Shown: positions 29,272 to 39,314 of the stretch, one piece after another
How positions within the stretch are numbered: the first letter of the stretch is position 1
Layout of the letters: each line of letters starts with the position of its first letter
From: Aliiroseovarius sp. F47248L
GTDB lineage: Bacteria; Pseudomonadota; Alphaproteobacteria; Rhodobacterales; Rhodobacteraceae
Assembly (NCBI RefSeq): GCF_023016085.1
Contig: NZ_JALKBF010000001.1
Location: forward strand, 1,364,001-1,428,000
Length of the DNA: 64,000 bases
Direction of reading: 5' to 3'
The notes under the pieces: generated by a model
Database searches by the model: none
What the model was told of the DNA's origin: nothing
What the model saw: the letters and a program-made list of their open reading frames with translations, nothing else
Translations under genes and position numbers: made by a program

Positions 29272-30248
29272 GCCGCTCGCCGTTCTGACAACATGGCATC
29301 GGGTAGCATTGACAAAACGTCGGTCGTGTCTCGATTTGACAATATGCGACGACGCAGCCCGGCATCCGTACCGACCAAGTCCATATACCATCCCAGATGC
29401 TTGCGAATGACCCGCGCACCCAGATCGTGGCCGTAGAAATCTAGACTGGCGCGGTAGTGGTCAGCCACCATGTTCGCCAGGGCCAGTCCACACGGTATGG
29501 TCGGGGCAGAAGTGCCCCAGATTTCATGCGCGACCTGCGCCAAAAGCCACGGCTGACCGCCGCTGCTGCGCCCAATCATCACGCCATCGGCTCCGCTGTC
29601 GGACAGCGCTTGTCGGGCGGTCGCGGTGTCCACAATGTCGCCGTTGGCAATCACCGGGATAGACACTGCGTCTTTCACCGGACGGATCGCGGACCAATTG
29701 GCGCGCCCCTTGTAGAACTGACAGCGGGTGCGACCGTGAATGGTGATCATCTGAATGCCGGCCGCCTCGGCCATCCGCGCCAGCGTCGCGGCGTTCAGGC
29801 TGTCATCATCCCAGCCAAGACGGGTTTTAAGTGTAACGGGGACCGACACCGCACCGACGATTGCCTCGATCAGTCTGAGTGCGTGATCCAAGTCGCGCAT
29901 AAGCGCAGAACCGGACATGCCACCGACCACTTTACGCGCAGGGCAGCCCATGTTGATGTCGATGACCTGGGCGCCGTTCTGTTCGACCATGCGCGCGGCC
30001 TCTCCGGCCCAATAGACATCGCGCGCAGCCAGTTGAACCGCCGTGTTTGCGTGCCCAAACCCCAGTTCAGCCCGTTCGCGCACACCGGGTTTGGCCTGCA
30101 CCATCTCCTGACTGGCCACCATTTCCGACACAACAAGCCCGGCACCGAAACTGGCGACGAGGTTACGGAACGGCAAGTCTGTAATACCGGCCATCGGGGC
30201 CAGCAAAACCGGGGGATCAATAGTGATATCCTTAACGCGGACTGACAT
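29268..30248 (-). CDS. dusB: tRNA-dihydrouridine synthase B (NifR3)
   Basis: A 326-residue FMN enzyme that reduces uridine to dihydrouridine in tRNA. The start LLAPMAGITDLPFR, the catalytic cysteine in DINMGCPARKVVGG and the phosphate-binding IHGRTRCQFYKG are family signatures. ATG 30248 follows AAGGATTAGGC; the open frame extends further upstream but lacks homology-like sequence. It is the first gene of the ntr operon and diverges from ispDF across 166 bases. Confidence 0.97.
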   Translation of the reverse strand: MSVRVKDITIDPPVLLAPMAGITDLPFRNLVASFGAGLVVSEMVASQEMVQAKPGVRERAELGFGHANTAVQLAARDVYWAGEAARMVEQNGAQVIDINMGCPARKVVGGMSGSALMRDLDHALRLIEAIVGAVSVPVTLKTRLGWDDDSLNAATLARMAEAAGIQMITIHGRTRCQFYKGRANWSAIRPVKDAVSIPVIANGDIVDTATARQALSDSGADGVMIGRSSGGQPWLLAQVAHEIWGTSAPTIPCGLALANMVADHYRASLDFYGHDLGARVIRKHLGWYMDLVGTDAGLRRRILSNRDTTDVLSMLPDAMLSERRAA

Positions 30249-30414
30249 GCCTAATCCTTGTGCAACACGCTTGACGCTGTAAGACGCCTTGCGAAATAGC
30301 AACTTCTGACAATATGCGCGAGGATTAGATTCTCATTCTGCCTAATTTTTGTGCAGCTTTTGCGTCCAAAATGGCCCCATTGTCCTTCATTTCGGCACAG
30401 CCTAAACAAGAGCC

Positions 30415-31560
30415 ATGGAAATTGCTGCCCTCATCGTTGCCGCCGGGCGCGGCACCCGCGCAGGTGCTGATCTGCCCAAACAGTGGCGCCGGGTCGCGGG
30501 CGCGACTGTCGCACAACACAGCGTCGCCGCGTTTCGCGGCCATCCGCGCGTGACGCGGTGCTTGCTTGTGATTCATCCCGACGATGAGGCATTGGCCCGC
30601 AAGATCGAAGGGGTCGAACTTGTGCATGGCGGGGCAACGCGCGACGCCAGCGTTCGCGCAGGGCTTGAGGCACTGACCGGACACGCGCCTGATCAGGTGC
30701 TAATCCATGACGTGGCCCGCCCCATGGTCAGTGCGGATGTGATCAACGGCGTGATCGACGCACTTGTAACATCGCCGGGTGCGGCCCCTGCCCTGCCCGT
30801 CACCGACGCGCTGTGGCATGGTGCGGACGGCGTGGTCACTGGCACCCAATCGCGCGAGGGGCTGTTTCGCGCCCAAACTCCACAAGGGTTTCACTTCGAG
30901 CCGATCCTTGCCGCCCACCGCGCCTACACGGGTGGGGCCGCAGATGATGTTGAAGTGGCGCGCATGGCCGGGCTGGACGTTGCCATCACGATGGGCGATG
31001 AGAACAATCTGAAGATCACGACGCCGGGCGACTTTGCCCGCGCCGATCGACTGATACGCGACAAGGCAAAGGAACTCGCCATGGATATTCGCATGGGCAA
31101 CGGATTTGATGTGCACGCATTTGAAGATGGCGACCACGTCATTCTGTGCGGTGTGCGCATCCCGCATGACCGCGCGCTCAAGGGGCACTCGGATGCGGAT
31201 GTGGGGATGCATGCGTTGACCGACGCGATCTATGGCGCACTGGCCGAGGGCGACATTGGACAGCATTTTCCACCCTCTGATCCGCAATGGAAAGGCGCTG
31301 AAAGCCATATCTTCTTGCGGCACGCGGTTGAACTGGTGGCTTCGCACGGTTTTCGGCTGTCAAATGCCGATGTGACACTGATTTGCGAGCACCCCAAGAT
31401 TGGCCCCCACGCAGACGCCATGCGTGCAGAATTGGCAAAGATCATGGGGCTGGACGTTGACCGTGTGTCGGTGAAAGCCACCACGTCGGAACGACTGGGG
31501 TTCACCGGACGGTCCGAAGGCATTGCGTCGCTGGCATCAGCTACATTGATCAAGGATTGA
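30415..31560 (+). CDS. ispDF: Bifunctional MEP cytidylyltransferase / MECDP synthase
   Basis: A 381-residue fusion of two enzymes of the non-mevalonate isoprenoid pathway. Residues ~1-220 are IspD ([19 protein letters not shown]), which makes CDP-methylerythritol. Residues ~223-381 are IspF ([26 protein letters not shown]), with Asp and His zinc ligands, which cyclises the phosphorylated product. The fusion is common in alphaproteobacteria. It heads a tight operon with pgpA and cinA (gaps of 4 and 3 bases). Confidence 0.97.
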   Translation: MEIAALIVAAGRGTRAGADLPKQWRRVAGATVAQHSVAAFRGHPRVTRCLLVIHPDDEALARKIEGVELVHGGATRDASVRAGLEALTGHAPDQVLIHDVARPMVSADVINGVIDALVTSPGAAPALPVTDALWHGADGVVTGTQSREGLFRAQTPQGFHFEPILAAHRAYTGGAADDVEVARMAGLDVAITMGDENNLKITTPGDFARADRLIRDKAKELAMDIRMGNGFDVHAFEDGDHVILCGVRIPHDRALKGHSDADVGMHALTDAIYGALAEGDIGQHFPPSDPQWKGAESHIFLRHAVELVASHGFRLSNADVTLICEHPKIGPHADAMRAELAKIMGLDVDRVSVKATTSERLGFTGRSEGIASLASATLIKD

Positions 31561-31564
31561 GCGG

Positions 31565-32065
31565 ATGCAGAAACCGACCGCCAAGCTGATTGCAACTTTC
31601 TTTTATTCCGGGCTGTTGAAACCCGCGCCGGGCACTTGGGGCTCGCTGGCTGCCCTGCCAATGGCTTGGCTCTTGCACTTCATCGGCGGCCCCGTCCTAC
31701 TGACCGGGGCAACTATCGTCGCCTATTATCTGGGTCTGAAAGCGACCGAGTCCTACACGGCCGGATCCGAGAATCACGACCCCGGCGAGGTGGTGATCGA
31801 CGAAGTGGTGGGCATGTGGATCACGCTTTTTCCCGTTTCTTTCGGTGCTGTTTTGATGGGCGCGGATATCCTTGCACTTTATCCCGGCTGGATCGTTGGC
31901 TTCTTCGCTTTCCGCTTTTTCGACATCACCAAGTTCGGCCCCATTGGCACAGCTGACCAGCGTGGCGATGCAACAGGGGTCATGATGGATGACGTTTATG
32001 CTGGCGTTGCGGCAGCGATCACAGTGATCGTTGCTGCCTACGGCGCCCATGCCTTTATGATGTGA
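31565..32065 (+). CDS. pgpA: Phosphatidylglycerophosphatase A
   Basis: A 166-residue membrane phosphatase that removes phosphate from phosphatidylglycerol phosphate. Conserved acidic motifs include DPGEVVIDEVVGMW and FFDITKFGPIG. About three to four hydrophobic segments are present. It begins 4 bases after ispDF and ends 3 bases before cinA, so it is translationally linked. Confidence 0.94.
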   Translation: MQKPTAKLIATFFYSGLLKPAPGTWGSLAALPMAWLLHFIGGPVLLTGATIVAYYLGLKATESYTAGSENHDPGEVVIDEVVGMWITLFPVSFGAVLMGADILALYPGWIVGFFAFRFFDITKFGPIGTADQRGDATGVMMDDVYAGVAAAITVIVAAYGAHAFMM

Positions 32066-32068
32066 CCC

Positions 32069-32548
32069 ATGCAAGCCACAGACCTTCTTAGTCTTTGTCG
32101 TTCAAAAGGCTTAACAATCGCAACGGCGGAAAGCTGCACCGGCGGCATGGTGGGCGCGTGGTTGACCGAAGTGGCTGGCAGTTCAGATGTGTTTGACCGT
32201 GGCTTTATCACCTATTCAAACGCCGCTAAACGCGACATGCTCGGGGTTAAGCAAGCCACGCTTGATACCCATGGCGCGGTGTCTGAACAGGTTGCGTCCG
32301 AGATGGCACGAGGCGCGCGAGACCGGTCACAGGCGGATCTTGCTGTATCAATCACCGGAATCGCAGGCCCCGGTGGGTCCGAACACAAGCCCGAAGGTCG
32401 CGTTTGCTTTGGGATCGCCACGCCAACCACGTGCCAAACCGAGACAATTGAGTTCGGGGCTGTCGGACGCGCCAATGTGCGCACCGAAGCTGCAATACAT
32501 GCTTTGGCACTATTGTCGCACGCCGCTTTGGCATTAGGCGACACCTGA
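32069..32548 (+). CDS. pncC: CinA C-terminal domain protein (nicotinamide-nucleotide amidase)
   Basis: 159 residues, corresponding to the stand-alone CinA C-terminal domain. The active-site serine lies in AESCTGGMVGAWLTEV, and SITGIAGPGGS is the second signature. The family deamidates NMN to NaMN in pyridine nucleotide recycling. It is the last gene of the ispDF-pgpA operon; 174 bases then separate it from amt. Confidence 0.93.
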   Translation: MQATDLLSLCRSKGLTIATAESCTGGMVGAWLTEVAGSSDVFDRGFITYSNAAKRDMLGVKQATLDTHGAVSEQVASEMARGARDRSQADLAVSITGIAGPGGSEHKPEGRVCFGIATPTTCQTETIEFGAVGRANVRTEAAIHALALLSHAALALGDT

Positions 32549-32722
32549 ACGCCGATACGCACACCGCCCGTTTTGCAAACAAACCCGCTGTTGTTTCGAC
32601 CAATAAATAGGCGCGGCGAGTTTTCGCCTGCCTTTTCCCGGCAGATTGGTCGAACGCTATCCCGCCCGCATCCATGTTGCGCCACAAAACGCAGCACGAA
32701 AGATTCACCTAAGGAGGGGATT

Positions 32723-33904
32723 ATGAACGGGGCAGATACTGCTTGGATCATCGTGGCGACGGCACTTGTGCTGTTCATGTCGCTGCCGGGGCTTGCACTT
32801 TTCTATGGCGGACTTGTGCGTGCACGCAACGTGCTCAGCGTCTTTATGCATGTCTATGCCATCGCTTGTTTGATGAGCGTTCTTTGGCTGGCCTTTGGCT
32901 ATACCATCGCATTTGGCGACGCGACGCATGGCTGGTTTGGACGTCTGGACAAGGCCTTCCTGTCCGGCGTTTCAGCTGACAGCCTGTCAGGCACCCTGCC
33001 CGAAGTTCTGTTCTTCGCCTTCCAGATGACGTTTGCGATCATCACCCCCGCGCTGATCGTCGGCGCTTATGTCGAGCGGATCGGCTTTGGGTTTGTCATG
33101 ACCTTCTCGGGCTTATGGATGCTTCTGTGCTATGCGCCAGTTGTGCATTGGATTTGGGGCGGTGGCGCGCTGGCTGATGGGGGTATCTTCGGCGAAATGG
33201 GCACGCGTGATTTCGCGGGCGGCATTGTCGTGCATGAAACCGCCGCTATTGCCGCACTGATCGTCGCCATCTTGCTTGGGCCGCGCAAACACCGCACCAC
33301 GCCTCCGCATGCTCCTTGGATGGTGTTCATGGGGGCTGGCATGCTGTGGGTTGGATGGTTCGGCTTTAACGGCGGATCACAACTGGCGGCGGATGGCGGC
33401 GCGGCCATGGCGATCACCGTCACCCATATTTCGGCTGCCGCTGCATCGCTATCGTGGGCTGTATGGGAGCGGATCAAATACGGCAAAGCCAGCCTTGTAG
33501 GCATTGTCACAGGCACCATCGCTGGCCTGGCGTCGATTACGCCAGCGTCCGGTTTCGTCGGTCCTGTCGCGGCACTGATCATCGGGGCCGTTGCCGGTAT
33601 CCTTTGTCAGGAAGCAGTAAACTTCATCCGCAACAAGCTGAACATCGACGATACGCTGGACGTGTTCGCTGTGCATGGTGTGGGCGGTATCCTTGGCACG
33701 ATCATGATTGCCGCTTTCGGTCAGGGAAGCTGGATCGCACAATTTGGTGCGCTGGCAATTGTCGGAGTGTTCACCGCAATCATGACTGTTGTCCTGGTCA
33801 AGTTGGTCGGGTTGGTTCTGCCCCTGCGCGTCGATCTTGAGACCGAAACGAACGGGCTTGATCTGGCAGCACACGGCGAACGCGCTTATGATATCATGTC
33901 CTAA
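32723..33904 (+). CDS. amt: Ammonium transporter
   Basis: A 393-residue Amt/Mep/Rh channel with eleven predicted helices. The twin pore histidines are visible in PVVHWIWGGG and FAVHGVGGILGT, and FNGGSQLAADG is the family signature. The start follows AAGGAGGGGATT. A PII gene (glnK), usually adjacent to amtB, is not present here. The ntrBC operon, which normally controls such genes, starts 2.5 kb away. A strong terminator follows the gene. Confidence 0.96.
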   Translation: MNGADTAWIIVATALVLFMSLPGLALFYGGLVRARNVLSVFMHVYAIACLMSVLWLAFGYTIAFGDATHGWFGRLDKAFLSGVSADSLSGTLPEVLFFAFQMTFAIITPALIVGAYVERIGFGFVMTFSGLWMLLCYAPVVHWIWGGGALADGGIFGEMGTRDFAGGIVVHETAAIAALIVAILLGPRKHRTTPPHAPWMVFMGAGMLWVGWFGFNGGSQLAADGGAAMAITVTHISAAAASLSWAVWERIKYGKASLVGIVTGTIAGLASITPASGFVGPVAALIIGAVAGILCQEAVNFIRNKLNIDDTLDVFAVHGVGGILGTIMIAAFGQGSWIAQFGALAIVGVFTAIMTVVLVKLVGLVLPLRVDLETETNGLDLAAHGERAYDIMS

Positions 33905-33931
33905 CGCCGCCGCATGAGCCCGAACCGAGAG

Positions 33932-33960
33932 CGGCGGGTCATGACCCGCCGTTTCTTTTT
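33932..33960 (+). terminator. Intrinsic terminator after amt
   Basis: The perfect palindrome CGGCGGGTCA/TGACCCGCCG (33932-33951) is followed by a T-rich run (33952-33960). It also overlaps the end of the convergent MmgE/PrpD gene. Confidence 0.85.
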
Positions 33961-35260
33961 ACGCGGACCGTAGCAGCGCACATAGCTTTGGCACATCCGG
34001 AAGCGATCCGACCGCGTCGATCAGCGACGCAGCCCGCACCCCCAACAACGCCTCGCACTTGGTTTCTAATTTTTCACGCCGATCCTCGATGGTCATCGCG
34101 TGGTTTAAATTATGCTCAGTGGTGAAGGCGGCACCGGACAGTAACGTCACCTCGACGCGAGATGCCGTTTCGGCGATGTTATCGTCCGCCACCACATGAA
34201 CACGCGAAGCCAATGCGGACAGAAACGCATCGCGCGCAATATCGTCCGAGAAACTGTCCAGTGCAGATGTCTCGACACCTGACAATGCCATCGCGGCACA
34301 ATGGGCCAGTGAGAATTTGACCTCCAGCCCGGTTTTGGGGTGTGGAATGTTGCACACGCTCATCCAACGGGGATGGGTCCATACTTGCACCTCGGCCACT
34401 TCGGGTGCGGCGCAGTCGATCAGGGCCAAGGCCTCCAGTAAGGCGTGGATGCCGTGACAGCAGGCGTGAAATTTATGGCTGATGGACAGAATATCCCAGT
34501 GCTGTCCAAGACTGTCAAACGCGGTGTCATCGGCTTGCGCCGCATGGGTGGGACCAAAGCCTTGCGGCCCCTCGATTCCGTCCCGTGTTGAAATGAATCC
34601 AGCCTTTGCGGCCCGCGCGACTTCGACCCCTGTCTGGGCGGCAAGACCGGCGTGATAGGGCTTGCCCATCGTACCAAACTGGCTTTTCAACCCAGATGCA
34701 CGCGTAGCGCACAGACCCAAAGCCTGAGCCATCTGGTGCGCACTCAGCGCCAGCAATCGCCCTGCAGCCAGCGTCGCCCCGAACGCGCCCGCTGTCGCGG
34801 TTTGATGAAACCCTGTTTGGTAATGGTTACGTCCCAACCAACGCCCCATGCGGATTGAGCCTTCGACACCGACCAGAGCAGCATCCAGCAAATCAGCCCC
34901 CGGTGCGTCAATCCATTCTGCAACCGCCAACGCCGCCGGCACCACCGCCACCGAGGGATGGCCGATATGGGCGAAATGAGTGTCATCATAGTCCAGCGCA
35001 TGTGACGTGGTTCCATTGACCATCGCCGCCGCCCGCACTGGCAGTTTCCGGGTCAGCCCAGCAACACTGGCCTGCGCACCCCCGCCATCATCCACCGCCA
35101 TTTCGCGCATGATCCGCGCAACAGGTTCGCCAATTCCGGCAATGGTGACGCTGGCCCAGTCCAGCAACGACAAGGCCATCACCTCGCGCGCGTCATGACC
35201 TGCATTGCCCTTGACCGACCCAACACCGAAGCGGGTGAGGTCTTCCACGACCGTGCCCAT
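33959..35260 (-). CDS. MmgE/PrpD family protein
   Basis: A 433-residue protein of the 2-methylcitrate dehydratase (PrpD)/MmgE/IDS-epimerase family. Typical features are NGTTSHALDYDDTHFAHIGHPSV, here residues ~88-110, and the GRWLGRNHYQTGFHQTATAGAF region. It is a lone copy without the methylcitrate synthase or lyase genes, so the propionate role is unproven. ATG 35260 is chosen because GGAAAGGGGTGCAG precedes it; the frame is open to 35326. Confidence 0.88.
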   Translation of the reverse strand: MGTVVEDLTRFGVGSVKGNAGHDAREVMALSLLDWASVTIAGIGEPVARIMREMAVDDGGGAQASVAGLTRKLPVRAAAMVNGTTSHALDYDDTHFAHIGHPSVAVVPAALAVAEWIDAPGADLLDAALVGVEGSIRMGRWLGRNHYQTGFHQTATAGAFGATLAAGRLLALSAHQMAQALGLCATRASGLKSQFGTMGKPYHAGLAAQTGVEVARAAKAGFISTRDGIEGPQGFGPTHAAQADDTAFDSLGQHWDILSISHKFHACCHGIHALLEALALIDCAAPEVAEVQVWTHPRWMSVCNIPHPKTGLEVKFSLAHCAAMALSGVETSALDSFSDDIARDAFLSALASRVHVVADDNIAETASRVEVTLLSGAAFTTEHNLNHAMTIEDRREKLETKCEALLGVRAASLIDAVGSLPDVPKLCALLRSA

Positions 35261-35359
35261 CTGCACCCCTTTCCAGCCTATCCCTTGCCCATCCCTTGAA
35301 AGCATACGCGTTGACCTACATAACACTAACAGGAAATTTGAAAGGCAATCAGGAACATC

Positions 35360-36634
35360 ATGGACACCGGTTTTTGGATCAGCAGCGGCGCGATTGCGGC
35401 TTTGCTTGTATTGTCTGCCTTCTTCTCTGGATCAGAAACGGCGCTGACAGCAGCATCACGCGGCAAACTTCGCTCGCGTGCAGATCGAGGCGATCGGGGA
35501 TCGCAACGCGCCCTGACAATTACCGAGGATAACGAGCGCCTGATCGGATCGGTTCTGTTGGGCAACAACCTGGTGAACATCCTTGCAACCTCGCTTGCAA
35601 CGGCGCTGTTTACACGCTTGTTTGGTGACAGCGGGGTGGCGATGGCGACCCTTGTCATGACCCTGTTGGTTCTGATTTTCGCCGAAGTCCTGCCGAAAAC
35701 CTATGCCATCACAATGCCCGAAAATGCCGCCGCCAAAGCGTCCGGGCCGATCTCGATCGTGATCATGCTTTTTTCCCCCATTGTGGCAGCAGTGCGCGTC
35801 ATCACACGCGGCCTGTTGAGCCTTTTCGGCGTGAAAACCGACCCCGACAGCCAAATTCTGGCGGTGCGTGAAGAAATCATGGGCGCCATTGCGCTGGGCC
35901 ATTCGGAAGGCGCCGTGGAAAAAGAGGATCGCGACCGTCTGCTGGGCGCACTAGATCTGGGCGACCGCGCGGTCGAGGAAATCATGCTTCATCGCAGCCA
36001 GATTGAGATGATCGATGCTTCGGCTCCGGCCATTGAGGTGTTGGAACAGATTCTGGCATCACGCCACACCCGCCTGCCCGTATTCCGCGACGAGCCTGAG
36101 AACATCATTGGTGTGATCCACGCCAAAGATCTGAGCCGCGCGATGTATATGGCGCAGGCTGAGGGCAAGCCCATCGAGGATTTTGACGTCCTGCAAGTGG
36201 CGATGAAACCCTATTTCATTCCCGAAACGACCACCCTAGATGACCAGATGCGCCAGTTCCTGCGTCGTCACACTCATTTTGCGCTAGTCGTGGATGAATA
36301 CGGATCGCTGGAAGGATTGATCACGCTTGAGGACATTCTCGAAGAGATCGTGGGCGAAATCACCGACGAGTTCGACGTTCAAACCGAACCGGAGATCAAG
36401 CGCATCGCCGATGGAAACTATCTTGTCGATGGCGCTGTAACGATCCGGGACATCAACCGGGCCATTGACTGGAACCTGCCGGATGACGAAGCCAACACCA
36501 TCGCCGGACTGGTAATTCATGAGGCCCAGATGATCCCCAATGAAGGGCAGGTCTTTTCCTTCCACGGCTTTCGGTTCGAGGTCGTGAAGCGTGATGGCAA
36601 CCGTGTCGCGATGTTGAAAATCCGGCCGTTGTGA
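35360..36634 (+). CDS. CNNM/CorC-type membrane protein with CBS pair (HlyC/CorC family)
   Basis: 424 residues. An N-terminal CNNM (DUF21) membrane domain (~1-180: AFFSGSETALTAASRGKL; VLPKTYAITMPE) is followed by two CBS repeats (~200-325) and a C-terminal transporter-associated CorC_HlyC domain (IAGLVIHEAQMIPNEGQVF). The family is linked to Mg2+ or Na+ homeostasis; the haemolysin label is historical. It stands alone between divergent and downstream genes. Confidence 0.93.
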   Translation: MDTGFWISSGAIAALLVLSAFFSGSETALTAASRGKLRSRADRGDRGSQRALTITEDNERLIGSVLLGNNLVNILATSLATALFTRLFGDSGVAMATLVMTLLVLIFAEVLPKTYAITMPENAAAKASGPISIVIMLFSPIVAAVRVITRGLLSLFGVKTDPDSQILAVREEIMGAIALGHSEGAVEKEDRDRLLGALDLGDRAVEEIMLHRSQIEMIDASAPAIEVLEQILASRHTRLPVFRDEPENIIGVIHAKDLSRAMYMAQAEGKPIEDFDVLQVAMKPYFIPETTTLDDQMRQFLRRHTHFALVVDEYGSLEGLITLEDILEEIVGEITDEFDVQTEPEIKRIADGNYLVDGAVTIRDINRAIDWNLPDDEANTIAGLVIHEAQMIPNEGQVFSFHGFRFEVVKRDGNRVAMLKIRPL

Positions 36635-36728
36635 TGGTGATGCGCGGCTATGTCGCTGGTGTGCCCCTTGCGGCCCACGACCCGATGATGGCTAGCTGGG
36701 GCATCAACACAGCCGAATGGAGCCAACC

Positions 36729-37097
36729 ATGATCAAGCGCCCCTTTTTACCCCGCACCCTTGTGACCGCAATCTGCGCATCCGTCGTGCTTGCACCCGTC
36801 GCTATGGCAGACAGCGACCCGCAGGACCCGCTTTTCCAAGCGCTGGCTGGAAAGTCTTTTGTCGGCGAGACAGGGCTGGCGATTAAACTGGAAAAGGATG
36901 GCACGATCAGCGGTGGCAGTGACGCAATGCAGTTCGGCGGCACATGGTCGGTCGAGGACGGCAAATACTGCCGCACCCTGACAGACCCTACGCCCGAACC
37001 CATGCGGTCAAGCGGTTGTCTGGATGTCCAGATCAACGGCGACCAAGCGACCCTGACCAGCGAAGACGGGACGGTTCGGACCTATACCTTGAAGTAA
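36729..37097 (+). CDS. Small secreted protein of unknown function, copy 1
   Basis: 122 residues with a cleavable signal peptide (about 1-25, ending APVAMAD). The mature part contains FGGTWSVEDGKYCRTLTDP, which is also found with changes in the gene 160 bases downstream. Two cysteines (in YCRT and SGC) could form a disulfide. I know no function. ATG 36729 is preferred over 36717 because GGAGCCAACC precedes it. The pair looks like a tandem duplication that has diverged. Confidence 0.75.
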   Translation: MIKRPFLPRTLVTAICASVVLAPVAMADSDPQDPLFQALAGKSFVGETGLAIKLEKDGTISGGSDAMQFGGTWSVEDGKYCRTLTDPTPEPMRSSGCLDVQINGDQATLTSEDGTVRTYTLK

Positions 37098-37190
37098 ATC
37101 AAAGGGTTGCGCCTGACGCATGCCCTAGGAATATCCATTCCACGGGGCAGGAGACGTGCCGATCAGAGCAAGCCGTATTGCACCCTGATT

Positions 37191-37218
37191 TTGAACAGAA
37201 CCCAAAATATGGTATGAT
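37191..37218 (+). promoter_or_regulatory. Putative promoter of the second small secreted protein
   Basis: TTGAAC (37191-37196) and TATGAT (37213-37218) with 16-base spacing lie about 40 bases before the start codon of the lipoprotein gene. This would let it be expressed apart from copy 1. Confidence 0.4.
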
Positions 37219-37258
37219 TGTTTCTTTACAATCACTGAAAATTTCAGGGGGATATTCC

Positions 37259-37618
37259 ATGACCTACGTTCTTATCAAACCAGTTTTGGTCGCAGTATTG
37301 CTGACGGGTTGCCAAATGGGCAATCAACAATCCACTTCTGAAGCAACGATGCAGCAAACTGAAACCGGGTCGCTTTCCACCTTGTTGTCCGGCAGAACAC
37401 TGACCAACAAAGACGCAGATGTAACCTTGCATGCCGACGGGCGGCTCAGCGGCAGTGGCGGAGTCGACGGCACATGGGAAGTCCGCGATGGCAAATATTG
37501 CCGGACGATCAGCAAGCCCGACAAATGGAAAGGCACGGAATGCCAAGTCGTGACAACGGCGGGTGATCAGATCACATTTACCAGCCCAAGCGGTCGGACG
37601 AGCACCTGGACGATGTAA
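37259..37618 (+). CDS. Small lipoprotein of unknown function, copy 2
   Basis: 119 residues. The lipobox LLTGC places the lipidated cysteine near residue 18. The C-terminal part, GTWEVRDGKYCRTISKP, parallels the upstream protein (same GTW..DGKYCRT core and second cysteine), so the two share a domain of about 75 residues. ATG 37259 follows CAGGGGGATATTCC; the frame is open further upstream through the neighbouring gene, which is coincidental. Function unknown. Confidence 0.75.
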   Translation: MTYVLIKPVLVAVLLTGCQMGNQQSTSEATMQQTETGSLSTLLSGRTLTNKDADVTLHADGRLSGSGGVDGTWEVRDGKYCRTISKPDKWKGTECQVVTTAGDQITFTSPSGRTSTWTM

Positions 37619-37663
37619 GGTGCCAAAAGGCCACGCGCCGCGATTTTACCTGTCGCAGCGCTC

Positions 37664-39220
37664 CTATCGCCCTTTGAACAACGACCCGAAAATGCCGCGC
37701 ACGATGCGTTTGCCGGTGGTGCCTTTCAACTCTTTGACCACGACGTTCAGAACGGCTTCGCCGAACCCCTCGTCAGAAGACTTGCGGGACCGTCGCCGTG
37801 ACGCTGGCTTGTCGTCCTCGGTGCCGGTGTATCGACGCCCGCTGTTGAACTCGCGCAAAGTCAAGGTTTCGCCCGCGCGGGCTTCGCGCCGCTCGGCCTC
37901 TTCCGCTTCTTTTGCGGCGTCGGCGGCGCGTTTGGTCAGCATCTCATAGGCGCTGTCGCGGTCTTTCAAGGTCTCATATTTTCCGGCAATGGGCGACGCA
38001 TCAATCAGCGCTTTGCGTTCGCCCGCATCAATCGGTCCAAGTTGCGAACTGGGTGGACGGATCAAAGTGCGTTCGACAACGCCCGGCGCCCCCTTTGCCT
38101 CTAGGAACGAGGTGACGGCCTCGCCGACACCAACCTCGCGGATCGCGTCTTCGGTCGAGAAACGAGGGTTGTCTCGATAGGTTTCGGCGGCTTGTTTCAG
38201 TTCCTTTCGGTCACGGCCTGTAAACGCGCGCAGGGCGTGCTGAATACGGTTGCCCAGCTGACCCAGAATATCCTCGGGCACGTCGGCCGGATTTTGAGTG
38301 ATGAAATAGACCCCTACGCCTTTCGAACGTATCAGCCGTGCGACCTGTTCGACCTTATCGACCAACGCCTTGGGCGCGTCGTCGAACAGCAGATGTGCTT
38401 CGTCAAAGAAGAACACCATCTTGGGTTTGTCAGGGTCGCCCACCTCGGGCAGTTCTTCGAACAGTTCGGACAAGAGCCACAGAAGGAACGTGGCATAGAG
38501 GCGCGGCGCACCCATCAGCTTGTCAGCGGCCAGGATCGAAATGCGTCCGCGTCCGTCCAGATCGGTGCGGATCATGTCGGCCAAGTCCAGCGCCGGTTCA
38601 CCAAACAGCTTGTAGCCGCCCTGGTTTTCCAGGACCAGAAGCGCGCGCTGGATCGCCCCCACCGAACTGGTCGAGACATTGCCGTATCGCAGCGACAACT
38701 CCTTGGCGTTTTCACCCACCCAAACCAGCAGGGCTTGCAGGTCTTTCAGGTCCAGAAGTGGCAAGCCCTGTTCATCTGACACCCGGAATGCAATGTTCAG
38801 CACGCCTTCCTGGGCGTCCGTCAGCTCCAGCAGGCGGGACAATAGAAGTGGGCCCATTTCTGTCACGGTGGTGCGGATAGGATGACCCTGTTCGCCATAG
38901 AGATCCCAGAACGTGACCGGAAAAGCTCCGTAGGCGTACTCTTCAAAGCCAATCTTCTGGGCGCGGCTTGTAAAGGCCTCATGCAGCTTGAACCCCGCCG
39001 ATCCGGCCTTTGCCAGCCCCGACAGATCGCCTTTCACATCAGATAGAAACACCGGCACGCCCTGGGCGGCGAAACTTTCCGCAAGAATCTGCAGGGTGAC
39101 GGTTTTCCCGGTGCCAGTAGCCCCGGCGATCAAGCCATGCCGATTGGCATATTTCAGCAAAAGCCCCTGCTTGATGGCATAGTCTTCACCCCCGCCACCA
39201 ACGAAAATCGCACCGTCCAT
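37664..39220 (-). CDS. HerA-like ATPase, DUF853 family (YjgR-like)
   Basis: A 518-residue P-loop ATPase. Walker A is [10 protein letters not shown] (near residue 35), Walker [16 protein letters not shown], and the arginine-containing [18 protein letters not shown] motif follows. These belong to the HerA/FtsK-like DUF853 family. The C-terminal ~100 residues are rich in charged residues ([10 protein letters not shown]). Despite the helicase label, its cellular role is not established. The start follows GGGGAGGCGAGTAT. Confidence 0.9.
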   Translation of the reverse strand: MDGAIFVGGGGEDYAIKQGLLLKYANRHGLIAGATGTGKTVTLQILAESFAAQGVPVFLSDVKGDLSGLAKAGSAGFKLHEAFTSRAQKIGFEEYAYGAFPVTFWDLYGEQGHPIRTTVTEMGPLLLSRLLELTDAQEGVLNIAFRVSDEQGLPLLDLKDLQALLVWVGENAKELSLRYGNVSTSSVGAIQRALLVLENQGGYKLFGEPALDLADMIRTDLDGRGRISILAADKLMGAPRLYATFLLWLLSELFEELPEVGDPDKPKMVFFFDEAHLLFDDAPKALVDKVEQVARLIRSKGVGVYFITQNPADVPEDILGQLGNRIQHALRAFTGRDRKELKQAAETYRDNPRFSTEDAIREVGVGEAVTSFLEAKGAPGVVERTLIRPPSSQLGPIDAGERKALIDASPIAGKYETLKDRDSAYEMLTKRAADAAKEAEEAERREARAGETLTLREFNSGRRYTGTEDDKPASRRRSRKSSDEGFGEAVLNVVVKELKGTTGKRIVRGIFGSLFKGR

Positions 39221-39314
39221 ATACTCGCCTCCCCAAGGGCCAAAAACACTTTCCCGAACAATACAAAATTAACCGATTTGCGCCATAGTGGATTCACGCT
39301 GGCAATTGTAGATT

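Noticed and set aside
36944..37258. Long open frame running into the copy-2 lipoprotein
   Set aside because: It crosses the end of copy 1 out of frame and lacks conserved character; the lipobox start at 37259 is clear.
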